Positions 44,089-51,556 of a stretch of DNA of 64,000 nucleotides are shown here, piece after piece; position 1 is the first letter of the stretch, and every line of letters begins with the position of its first letter. This DNA comes from Candidatus Poribacteria bacterium (GTDB lineage: Bacteria; Poribacteria; WGA-4E; WGA-3G), in the NCBI GenBank assembly GCA_007571305.1, contig RKRR01000002.1:1-64000 (forward strand). The letters run 5' to 3'. The position numbers were made by a program, and so were the translations under genes. The notes below the pieces were generated by a model that worked only from the letters and a program-made list of their open reading frames with translations, searched no databases and was not told the DNA's origin.

Positions 44089-44104
44089 GAATTTTTGTCA
44101 TCAC

Positions 44105-44237
44105 AAAAAAAAGCTAAAGATTTCAGAAGTCGCCGCATATTATATAGTAGCAGGGCTTGATATACCTCACAAAGTCGAAACACTCAGAGACAGGCTGCTA
44201 TATCTAACACGAGCCGCAGCCATCCCCGTAACAAAGT
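44105..44237 (+). promoter_or_regulatory. Duplicated leader L2, uninterrupted copy
   Basis: This is the paralogue of L1 without the insertion: AAAAAAAAGCTAAAG, GCATATTATATA, GTAGCAGGGCTTGATATACC, TCACAAAGTCGAAACACTC, then GGCTGC and GCAGCC as a stem. It ends just before the ribosome site (GTGGAGG) of the broken membrane-protein gene. It may contain a promoter or a structured leader. Confidence 0.5.
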
Positions 44238-44254
44238 ATAAGTGGAGGTCCAAT

Positions 44255-45030
44255 ATGTTTGCTGATTTATGTGCCACTCGCGCGATCCAAGCAGGTCTCG
44301 TCTTCTTTCTACTCGTTGTTGGACGGAGTTTGCTCTATAGTTGGCATGTTCACCGGACGACAGATGCCGAGTTGGCATACTTGGGGGCGGATCCTGGCGT
44401 GCTTCAGAACGAGCCACAGACGACACAACACACCATTGATACAAGCCCGGTGGACTTTCAATAAGGCGAAACACCCCTTGAAACCTATGAGACACAAACG
44501 ATGGCTGAAACTTCAGAGACGTTGTCAGTAGATGAAGCCTTCGAACTCACGGGCATGGTGGCTGCCTTCGGACCCGATATTTTTACAGCAGCGGAAGAAC
44601 CCGTATATGCACCGAATGGTGTTTCCTCTACGGGTTTGGTCCCTTTCCAGAAATCCCCGCGGATTATCCAGATCAAGGGGTGTGGAGTGAGGAGCGGCTC
44701 CAGACGATGGAACCACGTCATGAGTTGCTGTCAAGAGTCAGAATTCGGTTGTGGAATCAAGGGGTTCACACCGTCGGTTCTGTCTATGATGGCACGTATA
44801 ACCTCATTTATCCGATTAGAGATAACGGAGTCTACATCAAGTGGGCGGATAATCTGGACCCCGATGGGAAGCCATACGTGCAGCGTCTGCTCACATCTCC
44901 AGCCACAGACGATTCGCTAAACCGGAACAGGTATGGGCTTCATAACGGTATATTTCCGTCACATTTAACGGTTTATGAGTTTCCGGATGGGGGTATCGAC
45001 CCCTACAATTTTCTCTATTTACCGAGATAA
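44255..45030 (+). pseudogene. Broken gene for a single-pass membrane protein (in-frame stop plus frameshift)
   Basis: The sequence starts at ATG 44255 (GGAGG upstream) with a membrane segment AIQAGLVFFLLVVGRSLLYS and reads 69 codons to TAA 44462. The same frame continues as acidic sequence GETPLETYETQTMAETSE up to VYAPNGVSSTG near 44640. The match then moves to the -1 frame: GFGPFPEIPADYPDQGVW, ELLSRVRIRLWNQGV, to FPDGGIDPYNFLYLPR at 45030. Together this makes one protein of about 255 residues, so one nonsense and one frameshift mutation are inferred. It could instead be two or three small genes, but the composition and tight continuity favour decay. The function is unknown. Confidence 0.6.
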
Positions 45031-45040
45031 GGAGACTATC

Positions 45041-45271
45041 ATGAAAATCTTGAATGTCTTTTGCGTCCTGCTCTTTTTGTGGATGAGTGCTACACTCGTC
45101 ACGGATGCGGTTTGGGATGGACGGAAACCTCATCTATTTTTAACGCAAGTTGCTACTCACAAGATTTTAGGCATCCGTTCCCATTTTTCACTGAAACGGT
45201 TTCATGCTTCGGAGGCATTTCGTAGCGTAGGAAACCGCTGGTTTCCTGCGTGCTTAATATGCACAGCCTAA
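45041..45271 (+). CDS. Small secreted or membrane protein, C-terminus replaced by repeat element
   Basis: It starts at ATG 45041, with AAGGAG upstream, 10 bp after the broken gene. It begins MKILNVFCVLLFLWMSATLV (signal peptide or anchor) and DAVWDGRKPHLFLTQ. From about residue 36 the reading frame runs into repeat sequence (GCAAGTTGCTAC at 45147), so the last 40 residues come from the inserted element. The original C-terminus is lost, and it is probably not functional. The function is unknown. Confidence 0.45.
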   Translation: MKILNVFCVLLFLWMSATLVTDAVWDGRKPHLFLTQVATHKILGIRSHFSLKRFHASEAFRSVGNRWFPACLICTA

Positions 45272-45313
45272 CAGGCTATGCTACGAGTGTAAATTTATTG
45301 TCGGATTCTACTA
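45145..45313 (-). repeat. Chimeric repeat element (MITE-like end plus second-family end)
   Basis: The left end GCAAGTTGCTAC resembles the ACCCAAGTTGC end of the MITE-like family. The right end CGGATTCTACTATAAGG with TAAATTTATTG matches the second family at 27049. An inverted core hairpin lies at 45261-45284. It interrupts the small gene at 45041. Confidence 0.6.
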
Positions 45314-45430
45314 TAAGGTAAAGTATTATGTCCACCGAGTGCCTAAACCGGATTGCCCCTGCATTGATTTGCTTTGGTTCGCACTCTATAGGGAGAGACT
45401 ACCAAACCCATCTCGAAAGGAATTAAAAAA

Positions 45431-46222
45431 ATGCGCGTTTTGACAAAGATCGCTGCTATTTCCATCGTTTTAATAACTGCTGGAAGCATCTATCTCTATA
45501 TAGACACAAAACGTTTTATTGAGAATCTCAGTGAAACGCAAAAACAATCTGTTTCCCAGAAGGGTTCTGCTGCTGTCGGTCCTCCTTCACCTGAAAAAGA
45601 GGGCAGTGCTCCTACTGCCGACACTTCAGATACACCCTCAAGGGTTCCCACGGAACAAGAAAACGAGACTCATGCGTATGACTGGAGGGAGGATAAAACA
45701 GATCATGGACACACTCAGGTCCATGGCGATCCATGGCAGCAGAATCAGCCCATCGGCGAAAATTCTCATTGGTCAGAAATCACGGACCCCTACGAGCGAG
45801 CGAAAGTTTTCCGTTCCGAACTCCGCGAAGAGTTTGGAGATGCCCCCGAGGTGGATGCTCTTGTAGAGGGATTCTTAAAGGTATGGACACAAAAAACGAT
45901 GGACGCAGATGAACGTTCCCAGTTCTTTAAAGCCTACGTGACCCTTCGGCCAGACAGTGTCGAAAAGACTGAAAGTCTGGAGACGCGCCACACTCACCTC
46001 CGACCGAGTCAGCCATTTCTGAATCTTCGACATCAATTCTCAGACATAGAACCTTTCGTGGCGGAGTATGGATTTGAAGAGGGGATTCTCATATTCTCGG
46101 CGCAGAATCCGGAGAGAGCCCTCGAATTTAAACGAGCTCTCTGGCAAACGGATGAGGTACAAAGTTCACTTGAAAATTTGCCCGAGGAAGCCAGAAATTT
46201 TTTCAAGGAAATAGCACCATAG
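45431..46222 (+). CDS. Membrane-anchored acidic protein of unknown function
   Basis: The 263-residue protein has a signal-anchor (residues 6-27), an S/T/P/E-rich linker to about residue 110 and a helical C-terminal domain (DPYERAKVFRSELREEFGDA to FFKEIAP). The EYGFEEGILIFSAQNPERA segment resembles RYGPEEGLRHLKESDPEYA in the protein at 5733-6755. It has N-x-S/T sites (NLS, NET) in the outer part. AAAGGAATT lies before the start. The family is unknown; a shared origin with the STT3-operon protein is possible. Confidence 0.7.
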   Translation: MRVLTKIAAISIVLITAGSIYLYIDTKRFIENLSETQKQSVSQKGSAAVGPPSPEKEGSAPTADTSDTPSRVPTEQENETHAYDWREDKTDHGHTQVHGDPWQQNQPIGENSHWSEITDPYERAKVFRSELREEFGDAPEVDALVEGFLKVWTQKTMDADERSQFFKAYVTLRPDSVEKTESLETRHTHLRPSQPFLNLRHQFSDIEPFVAEYGFEEGILIFSAQNPERALEFKRALWQTDEVQSSLENLPEEARNFFKEIAP

Positions 46223-46237
46223 ATGTAAATATTTGAA

Positions 46238-46263
46238 AGGGTCCCCTTGTCAAAGGGGACCCT
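46238..46263 (+). terminator. Hairpin after the 45431 gene
   Basis: AGGGTCCCCTT and AAGGGGACCCT form an 11-bp perfect stem with loop GTCA, 16 bases after the stop codon. There is no T tract after it, so it may be a Rho-assisted terminator or a repeat hairpin. Confidence 0.55.
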
Positions 46264-46311
46264 CCTCCTAGCGTAGTACCTGACCCGCCCACTCTGACAT
46301 AAAAAATATTC

Positions 46312-46340
46312 TTGACATTTTTATCCATTTTCTACATACT
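46312..46340 (+). promoter_or_regulatory. Sigma70-type promoter of the 70-residue protein gene
   Basis: TTGACA (46312-46317), a 17-bp spacer and CATACT (46335-46340, four of six) lie about 90 bases before the start codon at 46429. Confidence 0.6.
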
Positions 46341-46428
46341 AAAGTTACACACAACTAACCAGATACGCATTGTTTTTTCGATGGGCTTTCAGTTTCGGTA
46401 GCGTGAGACATTTTTAGGAGGTGTGCGC

Positions 46429-46641
46429 ATGTCAAAAATTTTCGAAACGATAAACGAGGCACAGAGCACTGCGGAATTAACGCAACCCAATCGGTTGCCG
46501 AGACCCAGACGAATATTTGGGGCAATTTTCAGCGAGGAACTCCGAGTTCCTGAAATCGCTTTGCTAAGTGAATCCATGCTTACGCAAGACTGGCACCTTT
46601 TGGAGGAAGATGCTGCTCGGTCACACCTCCAGCCGGAGTAA
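46429..46641 (+). CDS. Small protein of 70 residues, function unknown
   Basis: It starts MSKIFETINEAQS, with AGGAGG eight bases or so upstream and a promoter at 46312, so it is probably a real gene. It is soluble, with a basic Pro-rich centre (NRLPRPRRIFG) and an acidic end. No family is recognised. It lies just before a sulfatase gene in the same direction. Confidence 0.55.
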   Translation: MSKIFETINEAQSTAELTQPNRLPRPRRIFGAIFSEELRVPEIALLSESMLTQDWHLLEEDAARSHLQPE

Positions 46642-46737
46642 ATACCGGCTTATGCAGAAGAGTTCTCGGTAAGTAAAAAGCACCTCTCAGAATTGGAGAA
46701 CTTCTTAAGTTTTCCTAATTTTGTTATGGATGGGAAT

Positions 46738-48066
46738 ATGAGCAAACCAAATATAGTCTACATTCATTCACACGACACAGGGCGATACGTTCAACCTTAC
46801 GGACATGCAATCCCGACACCGAATATCCAGAAACTCGCAGAAGAAGGGGTTGTCTTCCGAAATGCCTTTTGTGCCAATCCAACCTGTTCACCATCCCGTG
46901 CTGCTTTACTCACTGGGCAATACGCTCATAGCTGCGGCATGGGAGGATTAGCAAACCGTGGTTGGAGCCTCCCAGTCCCGGAGCATCTCATCACCTACAC
47001 CTTGAACCGAGCTGGCTATACCACCGCATTGGCTGGGTTCCAGCACGTGGTCAGAGATCTCAAGGAAACGGGATATCAGAGACTTTTATCTCAAGGGCGA
47101 GTGAGCGCAGGTGCTGAAGAACGGGCCCGCGCCTTTATTGCGGAGAAGCATGACGCACCATTTTTCTTAGACGTTGGATTCGGCGAAACACATCGTCGAG
47201 CGAAAGGTTTTGATCCACCTCCCGACGGTGAACCAAAAACTGATCCGCGCTATGTAAAACCACCAGCACCCTTCCCGGACACACCTGTAACCCGACAGGA
47301 TATGGCGGAATACATTGACGCAGCACGCACACTTGATAGAAAAATGGGAGTGGTCTTTGATGCACTGGAGGAAAACGGACTCGCTGAGAATACGCTTGTG
47401 ATATGCACGACTGATCACGGGCTCGCCTTCCCTCGAATGAAATGCCACCTCACCGACCACGGCATCGGTGTGATGTTGATCGTCCGCGGTCCCGGCAGTT
47501 TTACAGGCGGACAGGTCGTGGATGGATTGGTCAGTCAGGTCGATCTCTTCCCCACTATCTGTGAACTGACAGGAATTGAAGCACCCGCCTGGCTGCAAGG
47601 CCATTCCCTTATCCCCTTAGTGAATGGCGAGGTAGAAGATGTTCGAGATGCGATCTTTGCTGAAGTCAACTATCACTGCTGCTATGAACCACAACGCGCT
47701 GTCCGTACGAAACGGTGGAAATATATCAAACGCTACGATGATGCCGAAAAATGGGCACTCCCGAATTGTGACGACAGTATTAGCAAAACCTTTATGATGG
47801 AACACGGTTGGGGTGATGAGCCTGTAGCATCAGAGAGGTTATACGATGTCGTTTTCGACCCATCGGAGGCGCACAACCTCGCTCAAAACCCAGATTATGC
47901 AGACGTTTTAGCAGAAATGCAGGGGCGTTTGGAACAGTGGCGTGCGGAGACAGACGATCCCGTGAGCGAAAACCAGATTATGGAACCACCCGACACTGCT
48001 GTATCAAACGATCCAACAGATATATCACCAGGGGACAAACACTATCCCGCCCGTGAAATGATTTGA
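46738..48066 (+). CDS. Sulfatase, heparan N-sulfatase (sulfamidase)-like
   Basis: The product has 442 residues from the ATG at 46738; an ATG at 46726 and a longer frame to 46693 exist. NIVYIHSHDTGRYVQPYG holds the first metal site, CSPSR (with AALLTGQYAH) the formylglycine site, and CTTDHGLAFPRMK the second metal site. LAGFQHVV stands where other sulfatases have GKWHLG. The layout, including the GMGGL segment after the active site, resembles N-sulfoglucosamine sulfohydrolases. It has no signal peptide. The substrate is a guess, perhaps a glycosaminoglycan-like glycan. Confidence 0.9.
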   Translation: MSKPNIVYIHSHDTGRYVQPYGHAIPTPNIQKLAEEGVVFRNAFCANPTCSPSRAALLTGQYAHSCGMGGLANRGWSLPVPEHLITYTLNRAGYTTALAGFQHVVRDLKETGYQRLLSQGRVSAGAEERARAFIAEKHDAPFFLDVGFGETHRRAKGFDPPPDGEPKTDPRYVKPPAPFPDTPVTRQDMAEYIDAARTLDRKMGVVFDALEENGLAENTLVICTTDHGLAFPRMKCHLTDHGIGVMLIVRGPGSFTGGQVVDGLVSQVDLFPTICELTGIEAPAWLQGHSLIPLVNGEVEDVRDAIFAEVNYHCCYEPQRAVRTKRWKYIKRYDDAEKWALPNCDDSISKTFMMEHGWGDEPVASERLYDVVFDPSEAHNLAQNPDYADVLAEMQGRLEQWRAETDDPVSENQIMEPPDTAVSNDPTDISPGDKHYPAREMI

Positions 48067-48073
48067 TATTTGG

Positions 48074-48096
48074 CAACAACTCGTAGAGGGTTGTTG
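48074..48096 (+). terminator. Hairpin after the sulfatase gene
   Basis: CAACAAC and GTTGTTG form a 7-bp stem around nine bases, 7 bp past the stop. It is a weak terminator candidate, since no T tract follows. Confidence 0.35.
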
Positions 48097-48204
48097 AGTC
48101 TGACAGGGGTTCTGCATGCGGCAGGCCAACGATTTATCACTTGAAGGGAACTTTATTGGATGACTACAATGGTAAGAATCAATTGCTAAATCAGGAGTTA
48201 TATT

Positions 48205-48918
48205 GTGAAAATTTTAAGTCCTATGCTTTTTACTACGCGGTTGGCTGTAACGCTATTGTTAATCTGCCAGTTGCTAATATTCAGTAGTTGTGACGAGTAC
48301 GAAAGATTGACCAACGATCCTCCTGAAATCAATACTTTCACCGTTCCAAAAGAGATTCGATACGGCGAAAGCGTCACACTTAAAGTCAGTGCTTTCGATC
48401 CGGAGAATAACGACTTAACCTACACATGGGACGTATCTGCTGGAATATTAACGAGCGAACAAGGAACAGAGATCCAGTGGACAGCTCCTGAACTCCCTAC
48501 TTCTGAAATCGAACCTGATCAGACGGTTACAGTGCATGTGTCTGTTAGGGACCAGGGTGAAGAAGCCGCTTCGGAGTCCGCATCGATTATCGTCTTTTCA
48601 AAACCATACAGAGTCGCTGAAGCATTCAGTGGTACCTACGAACTTATCCGAACCCAATCAGCCAATGAAACCATTGAAGCATTCGGATCAATGCGACTGA
48701 CAACAACGACATTCACCAGAGAATATCAGAGTAACGGGGCGTTTTTCTTCGGTTCGTATAAATTGATTGAACCGTTTGATGAGAGAAAAGGGACAATTTA
48801 CTGGTTCTCTGATCGGAGTACTGAACCGATTGTGAGTACTTATACATGGGATGGTGAACTATTCGTCATCTTTTGGACAGCGACTTCTACCGGAGACATC
48901 TACCAGAAACTTAATTAA
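48205..48918 (+). CDS. Lipoprotein with Ig/PKD-like domain
   Basis: The 237-residue protein starts at a GTG with AGGAG upstream. It has a lipoprotein signal with lipobox LIFSSC (Cys29). Residues 37-135 form an Ig/PKD-like beta sandwich (PEINTFTVPKEIRYGESVTL, YTWDVSAG, VTVHVSVRDQG). The C-terminal part (FSGTYELIRTQS to DIYQKLN) looks like a lipocalin-style beta domain of unknown role. It is probably anchored in the outer or cytoplasmic membrane. The next gene follows in the same direction. Confidence 0.75.
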   Translation: MKILSPMLFTTRLAVTLLLICQLLIFSSCDEYERLTNDPPEINTFTVPKEIRYGESVTLKVSAFDPENNDLTYTWDVSAGILTSEQGTEIQWTAPELPTSEIEPDQTVTVHVSVRDQGEEAASESASIIVFSKPYRVAEAFSGTYELIRTQSANETIEAFGSMRLTTTTFTREYQSNGAFFFGSYKLIEPFDERKGTIYWFSDRSTEPIVSTYTWDGELFVIFWTATSTGDIYQKLN

Positions 48919-48991
48919 AACTGCGTTGTTTTTTGTGCGTCGAAACGACTACAGTCTTTTGATAGCACGTACATCTAATGGAGACAAGATA

Positions 48992-49501
48992 GTGAAAATA
49001 ACCTCACGTTTCACCTTATATGCCCTGCTAATAACTGCCTTCATCTCTGGAATGCATTCATTAGGTTTTTGTGAAAAACAAGAGCGGATCACCCTGGAAA
49101 CGAATGGTCGCCCAAAACAGTACGACGTTATCGAAACAAAGCGCTATGAGATTGTTGAAGTCGAGGACTCAGTTATTACGCCAGATGTTCTAACATCTGT
49201 TGCGGAGCAAGCGATAGCCGATGCCGAAAAAGATGCAGTGGCACATCTCAATAGGACAATGTGGTTCAGCGCAGGGTGTTTTTTTCCACTCGTCGGCCCC
49301 ATTCTTTCGCAGCGCTACCAGCCTTTCATGCCGACTGCACGCGTGCTCGGTAAATCCCCTCAATATGTCGCCTTCTATTATGATGCCTATAAGGTCAAAA
49401 CAAAGAAAATTCAGTTCACTTGGTCAATGATTGGTTGTTTCGTTGGGTCTCCTATAGGGTCGTATCTAATCCCACTTCTGTACAGGGCAATACGGAATTA
49501 A
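48992..49501 (+). CDS. Secreted or membrane protein of unknown function
   Basis: The product has 169 residues from the GTG at 48992 with GGAGACAAG upstream; the longer frame overlaps the lipoprotein gene and lacks a signal. A signal peptide (residues 5-28) is followed by a charged middle and two hydrophobic segments (MWFSAGCFFPLVGPILSQ, TWSMIGCFVGSPIGSYLI) that may be membrane hairpins. No family is recognised. It may be co-transcribed with the lipoprotein. Confidence 0.6.
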   Translation: MKITSRFTLYALLITAFISGMHSLGFCEKQERITLETNGRPKQYDVIETKRYEIVEVEDSVITPDVLTSVAEQAIADAEKDAVAHLNRTMWFSAGCFFPLVGPILSQRYQPFMPTARVLGKSPQYVAFYYDAYKVKTKKIQFTWSMIGCFVGSPIGSYLIPLLYRAIRN

Positions 49502-49622
49502 ATGTCATCTTGTTGGAGAATACAAAACCATAAAAACTTACGCAAATGCCTCTCAAATTACGAACAAACACAGTCCTACCGGCACACCAAACAGCACCGT
49601 TTCGTTCAACGCAATCCCCTTT

Positions 49623-49646
49623 GTAGCATAATCTGTTAGGGTGTGC
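49623..49646 (+). repeat. Core hairpin repeat, solo copy
   Basis: GTAGCATAATCTGTTAGGGT is followed by GTGC, the same hairpin core as at 39494 with one mismatch. It lies between convergent genes and may act there as a transcript end. Confidence 0.5.
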
Positions 49647-49686
49647 ATATTCCATTTCCCCGCTTACGAGAGGATAAAGCGGGGCG

Positions 49687-50322
49687 TTAAAGCCGATTTC
49701 CAGCCCACAAGGCACCACGGCGAATAACCCTCTGAAAATTCGGATCCTCAAGTACCGCCATATCATGCCCCAGCGCAAAATAGAAAACTCTACCTTCACC
49801 ATACGTATGGTAAAACGCCATGACATGCGTCTCATCTTTCGTGTGGTCGTAAGCCTGCATTAGATGGTGTGAAGCATCAGGGTTATGCTTCAGATAGTAG
49901 AGTTCATCTGTCGCCTCAAAATCTGTTAATCCTTTGGTAATCGGATGGTTAGGCTCACTCACACTTACGCGAAAATCCATATACGGGCTATGTCCGTCGA
50001 AAAACCCGTTGAGCATACTGTGGTAGCCTTCAGACTCCCGAAACGAAGCGGCAGCGGTGTGAAGTCCGAAAAACCCACCACCTGTCCGAATATAGTCGAG
50101 TAGACCTGTCTCTTGCGCCTCTGTGAGTTCCCCGACATCGGTATAAAAAAGCACGGTGTCGTATCCGTTAAGTCCATCGGCAAGCACATCGTAGTCTTGA
50201 GAGAAATCCGCATCAATGTCGCTGCTATCGTTAACCATTGATGTCAAGAACTGCCCATTTCCGGCGTGATCGTGATAAATACCCTCTGTGCCAACAAATA
50301 TAAGCAATTTAAGATTTTCCAT
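49687..50322 (-). CDS. ThuA-like domain protein
   Basis: The product has 211 residues from the ATG at 50322 (MENLKLLIFVGTEGIYHD). It is a class I glutamine-amidotransferase-like ThuA fold: GYDTVLFYTDVGELTEAQ, IRTGGGFFGLHTAAASF, and GRVFYFALGHD are the usual blocks. ThuA proteins belong to trehalose and other sugar-use clusters and are thought to bind or modify sugars. The gene lies next to a Zn dehydrogenase gene on the same strand, 46 bp apart. The biochemical role is unproven. Confidence 0.87.
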   Translation of the reverse strand: MENLKLLIFVGTEGIYHDHAGNGQFLTSMVNDSSDIDADFSQDYDVLADGLNGYDTVLFYTDVGELTEAQETGLLDYIRTGGGFFGLHTAAASFRESEGYHSMLNGFFDGHSPYMDFRVSVSEPNHPITKGLTDFEATDELYYLKHNPDASHHLMQAYDHTKDETHVMAFYHTYGEGRVFYFALGHDMAVLEDPNFQRVIRRGALWAGNRL

Positions 50323-50368
50323 TTTGGCGTAACTTGCAAGCCAAAACTTGCGATACAAGCTTCCTCCA

Positions 50369-51400
50369 TTAGTTGTTCGGTAATACGAGCACTTTGACAG
50401 ATCCGTGTTCATCACGGCCCGCAGCGACGGCAAACGCCTCGTTAATGTCGTTTAAGTCAAACTTGTGCGTAATCAAGGGGTTTGGATCGAGTTTACCAAC
50501 AGCGAGTAGGTCAATAGCGACTTGAAATTCTGTTTTACCGCCATGCCTGCCATAACAAAAAGACCAGATGACTGTGAGTTCTCTACTCCGTGCGAACCGC
50601 TCTGAAAAGGAAAGCGGGGTGCGATGTCCGCCAACCATACAGACTCTGCCGCGTTTTGCCGCGATCTCAGTCGCCTGCCCAAGCGTATTCGCCGTCCCAC
50701 CGACTGCTTCAAAGACAACATCTGCGCCTCTGCCATCACTCCAGTCCATAATCGCTTCAACGGCATCTGTCTTATCCACATTAATAGGCACCGCTCCCAC
50801 AGCATCATGGGCAATCTGTAGAGGGCCGTCAGGCTTTCCAAGCATAGAAATAGAGGTCGCCCCCGCGATATCTGCTACCTGCGCAATCGTCAATCCAACA
50901 GGACCACTTCCGATAATGGCGACACGGTCGCCAGGCGATACCATTGCTCTGTTGACAGCATGAACTGCCACGGCATAGACTTCTGCCAACGCTCCACCTT
51001 CAGCCGAGACGCTTTCTGGAAGAGAATAGATATTTGGGGTCCGCGCGACCATAAATTCCGCAAAGCCACCCCCACCGTGCCGCAAATTCGCACAGATGTT
51101 ATAGTTGCCGTTGTAGCATTCCGGGCAATCGTTACATGGACTAATCGGCTCAATTGCCACACGGTCCCCTGTTCCATACCCTGTAACATTCCTGCCTATG
51201 TCAATAATTTCTCCCATCAACTCATGTCCGCCAATGCGTGGGGGTAAGGGTCTCTCTGGTGTGTGGTGGTATCCGTGTAGATCGCTACCGCAGATTCCAG
51301 CCGCTTCCACTTGTACCAGGACTTGTCCTTCTTCGGGTGTCGGGTCTGGTACCGTTTCAACCCTTATATCTTTTCCACCATAAAATTGCGCTGCTTTCAC
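50369..51400 (-). CDS. Zinc-dependent sugar alcohol dehydrogenase (MDR family)
   Basis: The 343-residue protein resembles sorbitol/threonine dehydrogenases. CGSDLHGYHH gives the catalytic zinc Cys and IGGHELMGEI the His and Glu, CNDCPECYNGNYNIC is the four-Cys structural zinc site, and AIIGSGPVGLTIAQ the NAD site. The start is GTG with GAGGAGG upstream. It oxidises a polyol or sugar alcohol. The ThuA-like gene downstream and the divergent Gfo/Idh/MocA gene make a small sugar-use cluster. Confidence 0.9.
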   Translation of the reverse strand: MKAAQFYGGKDIRVETVPDPTPEEGQVLVQVEAAGICGSDLHGYHHTPERPLPPRIGGHELMGEIIDIGRNVTGYGTGDRVAIEPISPCNDCPECYNGNYNICANLRHGGGGFAEFMVARTPNIYSLPESVSAEGGALAEVYAVAVHAVNRAMVSPGDRVAIIGSGPVGLTIAQVADIAGATSISMLGKPDGPLQIAHDAVGAVPINVDKTDAVEAIMDWSDGRGADVVFEAVGGTANTLGQATEIAAKRGRVCMVGGHRTPLSFSERFARSRELTVIWSFCYGRHGGKTEFQVAIDLLAVGKLDPNPLITHKFDLNDINEAFAVAAGRDEHGSVKVLVLPNN

Positions 51401-51494
51401 GATAGCCTCCTCAATAGATAGTCATCTATTTGGAATATAGCATAGGTTTGGAATTGTGTCAATCACTCTAAAAATTTCGATTCAGGAATTTCCC

Positions 51495-51524
51495 TTGACT
51501 TCCAAGAGACAAATAAGGTAAAAT
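51495..51524 (+). promoter_or_regulatory. Sigma70-type promoter before the Gfo/Idh/MocA gene
   Basis: TTGACT, an 18-bp spacer and TAAAAT end 32 bases before the start codon at 51557. Confidence 0.65.
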
Positions 51525-51556
51525 CAACAAAAATAATACCCAATGAGGAGATGAAA

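Noticed and set aside
45328-45426. 32-codon open frame before the 45431 gene
   Set aside because: It has a weak AAGG ten bases upstream but no recognisable motif; its end provides the next gene's ribosome site, so chance is likely.
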